The notes under the pieces are model-generated. The model had not been told where the DNA came from, made no database searches, and saw only the letters and a list, made by a program, of their open reading frames with translations. This document shows, one piece after another, positions 33,770-45,712 of a stretch of 64,000 nucleotides of DNA. Numbering within the stretch: position 1 is the stretch's first letter; every line of letters begins with the position of its first letter. Origin of the DNA: Callipepla californica brunnescens (Eukaryota; Chordata; Aves; Galliformes; Odontophoridae); assembly GCA_023055505.1 (NCBI GenBank), contig JALIRH010000100.1:372001-436000 (forward strand), read 5' to 3'. Position numbers and translations under genes: made by a program.

Positions 33770-34255
33770 TCTCACGTGATGTCGCTGTGTCTCTGTGGCT
33801 CCCTCTTGCTCCCTGTGGTTTTCCATGGGTCGCTGTGGATCGCTATGGGTCCCAATGGGTCGCTGTGGTTCCTGGCATGGGTCGCTATGGGTCAAGCTGT
33901 GGGTCACTTTGGGTTGCTGTGGGTGTCTGTGGGTCCAGCTATAGGTCACTGTGGGTCTCAGTGAGTCGCTGTGGGTCTCTATAAGTCGCTGTGGGTAACT
34001 ATGAGTCTCTATGTGTTTCTATGGGTCGCTGTGGGTCTCTATGGGTCGCTGTGGGTCCCGCTGTGGGTCACTGTGGGTCGCTGTGTGAGCTATCGGTCTC
34101 TGTGGGTTGCTGTGGTTCCCCCTATAGGTTGCTGTGGGTCGGTTGGGTCGCTGTGGGTCCCGCTATGGGTCGCTGTGAGTCTCTATGGGTCGCTGTGGGT
34201 CTCTATGGGTCAGTGTGGGTCACTGTGGGTCAGTGTGGGTCGCTGTGGGTCCCGC

Positions 34256-34455
34256 AGAAGGCGGTGTGCCCAGAGCGAAGCCACGCCCAGCTATGGGGCG
34301 GATGTGGGGCAGCTACGGGGCAGCCATGGGTCACCATGGATCTCCATGGGGTCCCTACGGATCTCAATGGGGTCTCCACTGATCTCAGTGGATCTCAATG
34401 GGGTGGCTATGGGGCAGCTGTGGGGCAGCAATGGGGCACTGACCTATTCCCCTCA
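34256..34455 (+). repeat. Short stretch of 11-bp-type satellite and variants
   Basis: Contains CAGCTATGGGGCGGATGTGG and GCAGCTGTGGGGCAGCAATG, the same words as the large 11-bp arrays, mixed with TCTCCATGGGGTCCC-type units. It links the 10-bp array to the C-rich minisatellite. Confidence 0.75.
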
Positions 34456-35160
34456 GAATGCCGCCACTGCATCTCCTCCACCTCCTGCGGGGAGCACCTC
34501 TGTGGGGCAGAACTCTGCCCCACACCTTCACCCCAAACATCCACACCACAGCTCAGCCCCACAGCGCTGCCCCACATCCCACACATTTGCCCCACATCTC
34601 TGCCCCTCATCCCCTGGCCACACAGCTCAGCCCCACATCCCACAGCTCAGCCCCTCATCCCACACCTGGCCCCAGAGCTCAGCCCTGTGGCTCTGCCCCA
34701 CACATCTGCCCCAAACCCCACACCTGGACCCACAGCTCAGCCCCACATCCCTCAGCTCTGCACCACAGCTCAGCCCCTCACCCCACACCTGGCCCCAGAG
34801 CTCAGCCCTGTGGCTCTGCCCCACACATCTGCCCCAAACCCCACACCTGGACCCACAGCTCTGCCCCACATACCTACCTGCCCCACAGATCAGCCCCACA
34901 TTCCACAGCTCTGCCCCATGGATCAGCCTCACATCCCGCAGCTCAGCCCCGCATCTGAGCCCCACATCTGCTCATACCTGCACCACACCTCCGCCCCCCA
35001 ACCGCCACAGCTCTGCCCCACAGATCCACCCCACAGCTCAGCCCCGCATCCCACAGCTCTGCCCCAATCAGTGTACCTGGACCCACAACTCTGCCCCACA
35101 GCTCTGCCCCAAGCCTGGACCCCACACCCACGACCCCAGCCCCAAATCCCTGCCCCATAA
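34456..35160 (+). repeat. C-rich minisatellite (CAGCTCTGCCCCACA family)
   Basis: Repeated words CAGCTCAGCCCCACATCCC and CAGCTCTGCCCCACA. A 123-bp segment is duplicated in tandem (from about 34651 and again from about 34774). Long frames cross it on both strands, but they are simply Pro/His/Ser- or Gly/Cys/Trp-rich translations of the repeat. Confidence 0.9.
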
Positions 35161-35480
35161 CCCCATAACCTGACCCCGGCCCCATAACCGCCCCTCCCGC
35201 CCTGCCACTGACCACGTGCTCTGCTTCCAGCTCCGCTTCCACCATGCGGCCGCTTCCGGCCCCACGGCACAGCTCGGCCAATCACAGCACAGATCGGCAG
35301 CGGAAAGGGCGGGGTGTGGGGGTAGCGAGGCGGAACAGTGCCACTGGAACGAGGCACGATGACCGGAAATAACTGAAACGTCTGGGAGCGCGGATTTCCG
35401 GCAGCGAGCGGGGCATTGTGGGTAAGGAGGCGGAAGCACGCCTGAAAGTGGGAAACCGGAAGCCAGTGGGAAGCGAGTGG
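35161..35480. promoter_or_regulatory. Promoter-like CpG-rich segment
   Basis: Contains a CCAAT box in NF-Y-like context (CGGCCAATCACAG, 35275-35287), a GC box (GGGCGGGG, 35307-35314), ETS-type CCGGAA cores (about 35362 and 35455) and GGGCATTGTGGGTAAGG (35411-35427), which resembles but does not match ZNF143-type sites. There is no TATA box. No coding exon could be attached to it. I infer a housekeeping-type promoter, possibly of a gene whose body is elsewhere or lost. Confidence 0.5.
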
Positions 35481-35481
35481 G

Positions 35482-35775
35482 CTAACGCTGAAGGCGATAC
35501 GGCAGCGAGCACCCACTGCTGAGTCGATCCCAAAGGAAAGAGAGTGTCCCGTGACCGCTGAGGGTTTTTATCTGTTCCCTCTGAGCGGAAAACACGTAAA
35601 AATACAAAGCATCGCAAAGTCCTCTGGGGAATGTAGTGCTTCTTCTCTTCTCAGACAGGTATACCTGGAATTATCAATGATCTATGGAGCTGGAGTATTA
35701 GCTCTTCAACTCCTAATGCAATACATGATGTTATGATGTGGAATACCAGTACCAAAAAATCATAAAACCATGACA
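35482..35775 (-). mobile_element. Truncated LTR related to ERV-A
   Basis: Matches 15779-16015 of the ERV-A LTR in the same orientation, including the TATA-like region (TTTTTATCTGTTCCC) and the TGTCATGG 5' end at 35775. The part corresponding to 15477-15778 is missing. A stretch of about 60 bp (35639-35700) replaces unrelated LTR sequence. The 5' end of the LTR abuts the telomere-like block at 35776, so no target duplication can be checked. Confidence 0.9.
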
Positions 35776-38700
35776 AACCCCAACCCCCACCCAGAAGCTA
35801 ACACTTAGCATTGTACAATACCTAAACGTACCCCTAATCCTTATCACTAAACCTAAAAGGAACCTGAAACATAGTGCTAAATCTGACCCGAACCCTAAAC
35901 CTAAACTTCATCCTTTTCCCAAACCTCGCCCTATTCAGAACCCTATTCCTAACCCGAACACTAACCCTTACTCTATTACTAACTTGAAGACTAACCCTAA
36001 CAATGAACCAATTCCTAAACCTTTTCCTTCCTCCAAATTGATTCCTAACACTAACCCTAACCCTAATCAAACCCGAACCCTATTCTTAACCCAAAATCTA
36101 ACCGTATCCCAATCCCTAACTCTTACCATAACCCTAACCGTAAGTCTTACTCTATCACTAACCCTAACCCTACATTAACCCTATCCTAACCCTAACCATA
36201 ACCCTAACCTAAACCTAATCCCAATCCTAACCCTAACCCTACCCTAACCCCTAACACTAATCCCCTAAAACTTATCACAACCCTAACCCTGAACCCTAAC
36301 ACTACCCTAACCCTGAACCTAACCCTAATCCTACCCTAACACCAACCCTCACCCTAACCCTAACCCTAACCCCTAACCCTAACACTAATCCCCTAACTCT
36401 AACCCCCTAACCCTAACCCTAACCTAACCCTTACCCCAACCCTAACCCCTAACCATACCCTAACCCTAACCCTAAACCCTAACACTACCCTAACCCTGAA
36501 CCTAACCCTAATCCTACCCTAACACCAACCCTCACCCTAACCCTTACCCAAACCCTAAACGTACCCTAACCCTAACACTAACCCTACCCTAACTCTAACC
36601 CTACCCTAACCCTACCCTAACTCTTACCCTATCCCTAACCCTAACCCCTAACCCTAATACTGACCCTAACCCCTAACCCTAACCCTTACCGTAAAATCTA
36701 ATCCAACCCTAACCCTTACCCTAACCCCTAACCCTACCCTAACCCTACACTAACCCTACACTAACCCTCAAATCTAACACTAATTCTACCCTAACCCTAA
36801 CCCTACCCTTAACCCTGACCCTAACCATACCCTAACCCTTACCTAACCCTAACTCTACCCTAATCCTTAACCCTAAACCTACCCTAACATTTACCCTAAC
36901 CCCTAAACCTTACCTAACCATAACCCTAACACTAACCCTAAACCTAACCTAACCCTACCCTAACCGTGACCCTAACCCCTATCCCCAACCCGTAAGCCCA
37001 AACCCTAACCCTGTCCCTAACCCCAACCCTACCCTAACCCTAACCCCAACCCTACCCTAACCCTAACCCTGCCCCTAACCCTAACACTAACCCCTAACCC
37101 TACCCGAGCCCTAACCCCTAACCTTAACCCTAACCCCTAACCCATACCCTACCCTAACACTACCCTACCCTTACCATAAACCTACCCTAACTCTACCCTT
37201 ACCCTAACCCTACCCTAACCCTAACTCTAACCCTACCCTAACTCTAACCCTATCCATAACCCTAACCCTACCATAACCCTATTGATGGACCCTAACCCTA
37301 CCCTAACCCTAACCCCTTACCCTAACACCTAACCCTAACACTAAACCCTAAACCTTGCCTAACCCTATTGATGGACCCTAACCATAACACTAACCCTACC
37401 CGTAATCCTACCCCTAACCCTTACCCAACCCTAACCCTAACCCTAATCCAACCTAACCCTAACCCTAACCCTAACACTAACCCTACCCCTACACATACAC
37501 CTAACCCTAACCCCTAACCCTAAACCCTAACCCTATTGATGGACCCTAACCGTAACCGGAACCCTAACCCTAACTTTACCCTAACCCTACCCGTAACCCT
37601 ACCCCTAACTCTTACCCTATTCTAACCCTAACCCTAACCCTAACCCTACCCTAACCCTAACTCCTAACACCTTAACCCTAATCCTAACCCCTAACCCTTA
37701 CCCTACCCTAACCCTACCCCTACCCTACCCTAACACTAACCCCTAACCTTAACCCCTAACCCTAACCCTACCCTAACCCTAACCCTACACCCTAACCCTA
37801 ACACAAACCCTACCCTAACCCTATCCTAACCCTACCCTAATCTAACCCTAACCCTATTGATCGACCCAAAACCTAACCCTAACCCTACCCTAACCCTAAA
37901 ACCCTAACCCTGACTCACACCCTACCCGTAACCCTGACCCTAATACTTACCATAACCATTATCTAACCCTAACCCTACCCCTTAAACCTAACCCTAACCC
38001 TACCCTAACCTTTACCCTAACCCTAACCCTTACTTAACCATAACCCTACCCTAACACTAACCCTAACCCTACCGTAAACCCCAACCCTTACCCTACCCTA
38101 ACCCTTACCCTTACCCTAACCCTACCCTAATCCTAACCCCTAACCCCAACCCCTAAGCCCTTATCCTGCCCCTAACCCTTACCCCACCCTAACCCTAAAC
38201 CCAACCCTACCCTAGCCCTAAACCTACCCCAGCCCTAACCCCTAACCTTAACCCTAACCACTAACCCAAACCCTACCCTAATCCTAACCCTACCCTAACC
38301 CTACCCTAACTCTAACCCTAACGCTTACCATAACCCTAACCCTAAACCTTACCCTAACACTAACCCTACCCTAACCCTAACCCTGACACTGACCCTAACC
38401 CCTAACCCTAACCCTTACCGTAACCTCTAATCCAAACCTAACCCTAACCCTACCCTTACCTTAACCCTACCCATACCCCTACCCTTACCCCTACCCCTAC
38501 CCTAACCCTACCCTAACCCCTAACCCTTACCCTAACCATACTATAAGCCTAACCCTGACCCTAACACTGACCCTAACCCTAACCCTTACCCTAACCCTTA
38601 CCTTTCCCTAACTCTTACCCTAACCCTACCCTAACCCTTACCATAAACCTAATCCTAACCCCTACCCTAACATTAACCCTACACTAACCCTGACCCAAAT

Positions 38701-41700
38701 ACCTAACCCTAACCTAACACTAGCCCTACCCTAACCCTAACCCCAACCCTATCCTTAACCCTAACCCTAACCCTAACTCCTAACCCTACTCTAACCCTAA
38801 ACCTTAACCTAACCGTAACCCCTGACCATACCCTAACCCCTAACCCTAACCCTACCCATACCCCTACCCCTACACTAACCCAACCCCTAACCCTAGCCCT
38901 ACCCTAACCCCTAAACCTAACCCTAACCGTAAACCTTAACCCTACCCTAACCCTACCCTAAACCTAACCCTAACCTTAAACCCTAACCCTAACCCACCAG
39001 ATCCCTAACCCTAACTCTAACCCTAACCCTACTGATTCCTTACCCAAACCCTACCCTAACTCTAACCTAACCCTAACCCTATTCCTAACCCCAACTTTAA
39101 CCCTACCCTAACCCTAACCCTTAACCCTACCCTAACCCTTATCCTAACCGTAACCCCTGACTCTACCCTAACCCCTAACCCTAACCCTACCCTAATCCCA
39201 ACCCAACCCTAACACTAACCCTACCCTAACCCTTACCCTAACATTGACCCTAACCCTGACCCTTACCTATCCCTAACCCTTACCCTAACACTAACCCTAA
39301 CCCTGCCCTAACCCTTACCATAACCCTAACCCTAACCCTAGCCCTACCCTAACCCCAACCCTATCCCTAACCCTACCCTTACCCTAACCTTAACCCTAAC
39401 TCTGCCCTAACCCTTACCATAACCCTAACCCTAACCCTAGCCCTACCCTAACCCTACCCTAACCCTAACCCCAACCCTATCCCTAACCCTACCCTTACCC
39501 TAACCTTAACCCTAACCCCTAACCCTTATCCTAACCTTAACCCCTGACGCTACCCTAACCCCTAACCCTAACCCTACCCTAACCCTAACCCAACCCTAAC
39601 CCTTACCCTAAACCAAACCCTATCCTAACTCTAACCCTAACCCTTACCCTGACCCTAACCCCTAACCCTAACCCTTACAGTAACCCCTAACCCTACCCTA
39701 ACCCTAACCCCTAACCTTAACCCCTAACCCTAAACCCTAACCCTAACCCTACACTAACCCTAATCTAAACTAACCCTAACCCTATTGATGGACCCAAAAC
39801 CTAACCCTAACCCTACACTAACCATAACACTTAACCTAACCGTACCCTAACCCTAACCCTGACCCTAACCCTGACTCAAACCCTACCCTTAACCCTGACC
39901 CTAACCCTACCCTAACCCTTACCTAACCCTAACCCTACCCTAACCCTAACACTACCCTAACATTTACCCTAACCCCTAACCCTTACCTAACCATAACCCT
40001 AACACTAAAACTAACCCTACTCTAACCCCTAACCCTACCCTAACCCTTACCCTAACACTAACCCTAAACCTACCCTAACCGTGACCCTAACCCCTAACCC
40101 CAACCCCAAAGCCCTAACCCTAACCCTGCCACTAACCCCAACCCAACCCTAACCCTAACCCCAACCCTACCCTAACCCTAACACTAACCCCTAACCCTAC
40201 CCTAGCCCTAACTCCTAACCCCTAATTTTAACCCTAACACTAACCCTAGCCCTACCCTAACCCTAACCCTACCCCTTACACTAACCATACCCTAACCCTA
40301 AAACTGACCCTACACCATCCCTGACCCTAACCCTAACCCTTACCCTAACCCTTACCTATCCCTAACCCTACTCTAACCCTTAACCCTAACCCTACCCTAA
40401 CCCTTACCCATACCCCTACCCCTAACCCCTACATCTAGCCCTACCCTAAGCCTAACCCTACCCTATCCCTAACCCTAACCCTAACCATTACCTATCCCTA
40501 ACCCTACCCTAACCCTAACCATACCCCTACCCCTAACCCCTACATCTAGCCCTACCCTAACCCTAACCCTACCCTATCCCTAACCCTAACCCTTACCCTA
40601 ACCCTTACCTATCCCTAACCCTACCCTAACGCTACCCCTAACCCTACCCTAACCCTGACTCAAACCCTACCCTTAACCGTGACCCTGACCCTAACCCTAC
40701 CCTAACCCTTACCTACCCCTAACCCATAACCCTAACCCTAACCCTACCCTAACATTTACCCTAACCCTTACCTAACCATAACACTAACACTAACCCTAAA
40801 CCTAACCTAACCCTACCCTAACCGTGACCCTAACCCCTATCCCCAACCCGTAAGCCCAAACCCTAACCCTGTCCCTAACCCCAACCCTACCCTAACCCTA
40901 ACCACAACCCTACCCTAACCCTAAACCTAACACTAACCCCTAACCCTACCCTAGCCCTAATCCCTAACCCATACCCTACCCTAACACTACCCTACCCTTA
41001 CCCTAAACCTACTCTATCTCTACCCTTACCCTAACCCTACCCAAACCTAACTATAACCCTACCCTAACTCTAACCCTAACCCTAACCCTAACCCTAACCC
41101 CTAACCCTGACACTGACCCTAACCACTAAACCTAACCCTTACCGTAAATTCTAATCCAACCCTAACCCTAACCCTACCCTAACCCTACCCATACCCCTAC
41201 CCCTAACCCTAACCGTACCCTAACCCTAACCCTGACCCTAACCCTGACTCAAACCCAACCCTTAACCCTGACCCTAACCCTACCCTAACCCTCACTCAAA
41301 CCCTACCCTTAACCCTGACCCTGACCCTAACCCTACCCTAACCCTTACCTATCAGTAACCCTACCCTAACCCTAACCCTAACCCTACCCTAACCCTACCC
41401 TAACCCTCCAATCTAACCCTAATTCTACTCTAACCCTTACCCCTAACCCTAACCCTACCCTAACCCTAAACCCTAATCCTACCATAACCCTATTGATGGA
41501 CCCTAATTCTACCTTAACCCTAACCCCTAACCCTAACACTAACCCTACACTAACCCTAATCTAAACTAACCCTAACCCTATTGATGGACCCAAAACCTAA
41601 CCCTAACCCTACCCTAACCATAACACTTAACCTAACCGTACCCTAACCCTAACCCTGACCCTAACCCTGACTCAAACCCTACCCTTAACCCTGACCCTAA

Positions 41701-44700
41701 CCCTACCCTAACCCTTACCTAACCCTAACCCTACCCTAACCCTAACATTTACCCTAACCCCTAACCCTTACCCTAACCCTTACCTAACCATAACCCTAAC
41801 ACTAAAACTAACCCTACTCTAACCCCTAACCCTACCCTAACCCTTACCCTAACACTAACCCTAACCCTACCCTAACCGTGACCCTAACCCCTAACCCCAA
41901 CCCCTAAGCCCTAACCCTAACCCTGCACTAACCCTAACCCCAACCCTACCCTAACCCTAACCCTGCCCATAACCCTAATACTAACCCCTAACCCTACCCT
42001 AGCCCTAACTTCTAACCCCTAATTTTAACCCTAACACTAACCCTAGCCCTACCCTAACCCTAACCCTACCCCTTACACTAACCATACCCTAACCCTAACA
42101 CTGACCCTACCCCCATCCCTGACCCTAACCCTAACCCTTACCCTAACCCTTACCTATCCCTAACCCTACCCTAACCCTTACCCATACCCCTACCCCTAAC
42201 CCCTAAATCTAGCCCTACCCTAAGCCTAACCCTACCCTATCCCTGACCCTAACCCTAACCCTTACCTATCCCTAACCCTACCCTAACACTAAACCTAACC
42301 CTGCCCTAACCCTTACCATAACCCTAACCCTAACCCTAGCCCTACCCTAACCCTACCCTTACCCTAACCTTAACCCTAACCCTGCCCTAACCCTTACCAT
42401 AACCCTAACCCTAACCCTAGCCCTACCCTAACCCCAACCCTATCCCTAACCCTTATCCTAACATTAACCCCTGACGCTACCCTAAACCGTTACCCTAACC
42501 CTACCCTAACCCTAACCCAACCCTAACCCTACCCTAACCCTTACCCTAAACCAAACCCTACCCTAACTCTAACCCTAACACTTACCCTGACCCTAACCCC
42601 TAACCCTAACCCTTAACGTAACCCCTAACCCTACCCTAACCCTAACCCCTAATCTTAACCCCTAACCCTAAACCCTAACCCTAACACTAACCCTAACCCT
42701 ATTGATGGACCCAAAACCTACCCCTAACCCTACCCTAACCATAACACTTACCCTAACCGTACCCTAACCTTAAGCCTACCCTAACCCTCACCCTAACACT
42801 ACCCTAACACTACCCTAACATTTACCCTAACCCCTAACCCTTACCCTAACCCTTACCTGACCATAACCCTAACACTAAACCTAACCCTAACCCTAACCCT
42901 TAACCCCAACCCCTAAGCCCTAACCCTAACTCCTAAGCCCTAACCCCACCCTAACCCTAACCCTGCCCCTAACACCTAACCCTACCCTAGCCCTAACCCC
43001 TAATTTTAACCCTAACCCCTAACCCTAACCCTAACCCTGCCCCTTACCCTAACCATACCCTAACCCTAACACTGACCCTACCCCTATCCCTGACCCTAAC
43101 CCTTACTCTAACCCTTACCTATCCCTAACCCTACCCTAACCCTTAACCCGAACCCTACCTTAACCCTTACCCTAACCCCTAACCCTAACCCTACACTAAC
43201 CCTCAAATCTAACCCTAATTCTACCCTAACCCCTAACCCTACCCTAACCCTAACCCTGACTCAAACCCTACCCTTAACCCCGACCCTAACCCTACCCTAA
43301 CCCTTACCCTAACACTACCCTAACATTTACCCTAACCTTTAAACCTTACCTAACCATAACACTAATACTAAAACTAACCCTACCCTAACCCCTAACCCTA
43401 CCCTAACCCTTTCCCTAACACTAACCCTAACCCTGCACTAACCGTGACCCTAACCCCCAACCCCAACCCCTAAGCCCTAACCCTAACCCTGCCCCTAACC
43501 CCAACCCTACCCTAACCCTAACCCTGCCCCTAACCCTCACACTAACCCCTAACCCTACCCTAGCCCTAACCCCTAACCCCTAATTTTAACCCTAACCCTT
43601 AACCCTAGCCCTACCCTAACCCTAACCATACCCTAACCCTAACACTGACCCTAACCCTATCCCTGACCCTAACCCTTACCTATCCCTAACCCTACCCGAA
43701 CCCTTAACCCTAACCCTACTCTAACACTTACCCTAACCCCTAACCCTAACCCTATCCCTTACCTAACCCTATCCCTACACTAACCCTCAAATCTAACCCT
43801 AATTCTACCCTAACCCTAACCCCACCCTAAACCTAACCCTGACTCAAACCCTACCCTTAACCCTGACTTTAACCCTACCCTAACCCTTACCTAACCCTAA
43901 CCCTACCCTAACCCTAACACTACCCTAACATTTACCCTAACCCCTAACCCTTACCTAACCATAACACTAACACTAAAACTAACCCTACCCTAACCCCTAA
44001 CCCTACCCTAACCCTTACCCTAACACTAACCCTAACCCTGCACTAACCGTGACCCTAACCCCTAACCCCAACCCCTAAGCCCTAACCCTAACCCTGCCCC
44101 TAACCCCAACCCTACCCTAACCCTAACCCTGCCCCTAACCCTCACACTAACCCCTAACCCTACCCTAGCCCTAACCCCTAACCCCTAATTTTAACCCTAA
44201 CCCTTAACCCTAGCCCTACCCTAACCCTGCCCTAACCCTAACCATACCCTAACCCTAACACTGACCCTAACACTATCCCTGACCCTAACCCTTACCTATC
44301 CCTAACCCTACCCTAACCCTACCCTAACACCTAACCCTAACCCTATCCCTTACCTAACCCTAACCCTACACTACCCCTCAAATCTAACCCTAATTCTACC
44401 CTAACACTAACCCCTAACCCTACCCTAACCCTAACCCTACCCTACCCCTGACTCAAACCCTACCCTTAACCCTCCTTAACCCTACCCTAACCCTTACCTA
44501 ACCCTAACCCTACCCTAACCCTTAACCCTAACCCTACCCTAACATTTACCCTAACCCCTAACCATAACCCTAACACTAACCCTAACCCTAACCTTACCCT
44601 ACCCTAACCGTGACCCTAACCCCTAACCCCAACCCATAAGCCCTAACCCCAAACCCTTACCTAACCCAAACCCTACCCTAATCCTAACCCTAACCCTGCC

Positions 44701-45712
44701 CCTAACCCTAACACAAACCCCTAACCCTACCCTAGCCCTACCCTAGACCTAACCCTACCCTAGCCCTAACCCCTAACCCAAACCCTAACCTTACCCTAAA
44801 CCTACCCTAACCCTACCCTTACCCTAACTCTAACCCTAACACTAACCCTACCCTAACTCTTACCCTATCCCTAACGCTAAGCCCTAACCCTGACACTGAC
44901 CCTAACTCCTAACCCTAACCCTTACCGAAAATTCTAATCCAACCCTAACCCTAACCCTACCCTAACCCTACCCATACCCCTACCCCTAACCCTACACTAA
45001 CCCTTACCCTAACCCTTACCTATCCCTAACCCTAGCCCTACCCTAACCCTAACCCTTACCCTATCCCTAACCCTAACCCTTACCCTAACCCTTACCTATC
45101 TCTAACCCTACCCTAACCCTTAACCCTAACCCTTAACCCTAACCCTACCCTAACCCTCCAATCTAACCCTAATTCTACTCTAACCCTAACCCTACCCTAA
45201 CCCTAAACCCTAACCCTACCATAACCCTATTGATGGACCCTAGTTCTACCCTAACCCTAACCCCTAACCCTAACACCTAACCCTAACACCTAACCCTTTG
45301 CTAACCCTATTGATGGACCCTAACTGTAACACTAACCCTACCCGTAATCCTACCCCTAACCCTTACCCAACCCTAACCCTAACCCTTACCCTACCCTAAC
45401 CCTAACCCTTACCCTAAACCTAACCCTACCCTAATTCTAACCCTAACCCTGACCCTATCCCTAAACCTAACCCCTGACCCTAACCCCTAACCTTAACCCC
45501 TAACCCTAACCCTACCCTTACCCTAACCCTACACCCTAACCCTAAACCCTACCCTAACCTAACCCTAACCCTACCCTAACCCTAAAACCCTAACCCTACC
45601 TCACACCCTACCCTTAACCCTGACCCTAATACTTACCCTAACCATTATCTAACCCTAACCCTACCCCATCCCTACCCTACCCCTTAAACCTAACCCTAAC
45701 CCTACCCTAACG
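35776..45712 (+). repeat. Telomere-like array 4 (degenerate CCCTAA on plus strand, ~10 kb)
   Basis: Variants CCCTAA, CCCTAC, CCCCTAA, CCCTTA and CCCTGA mix without long perfect runs. The marker phrase ATTGATGGACC occurs at about 37281, 37377, 37535, 39784, 41492, 41580, 42701, 45229 and 45309 (and once as ATTGATCGACC at 37856). Around 37281 and 45229 the flanking sequence also matches over more than 150 bp. Blocks of about 600 bp repeat near 43460 and 44060, and a block of about 1.8 kb near 39760 and 41557. This indicates segmental amplification of a degenerate array and not terminal telomere synthesis. Confidence 0.95.

Larger units (their letters stand above)
32276..34255 (+). repeat. 10-bp satellite (GGGTCGCTAT family) with higher-order units
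   Basis: The basic unit alternates GGGTCGCTAT and GGGTCACTGT, giving GGG runs with 7-base spacers. Four times (starting about 32366, 32680, 32928 and 33711) the array is interrupted by a shared ~115-bp non-repetitive segment beginning near CCCCAGGAGATCCCTAAGG and running through GGGGCTGCAGTTCCCCTCCA to a conserved TATTGCTCTCTG-type phrase. Each of these carries a CTCF-like motif. Translations give CGSLWVAVG-type periodic frames without coding meaning. Confidence 0.95.

Noticed and set aside
32207..35173. Long frames across the 10-bp satellite and the C-rich minisatellite, up to 400 codons
   Set aside because: Low-complexity translations (CGSLWVAVG, then PHSSAPHP) that cross unrelated repeats in one frame; overlapping frames on both strands are equally open.
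35411..35427. ZNF143/THAP11 site in the promoter-like segment
   Set aside because: GGGCATTGTGGGTAA only resembles half of the motif; reported only as a similarity in the promoter entry.
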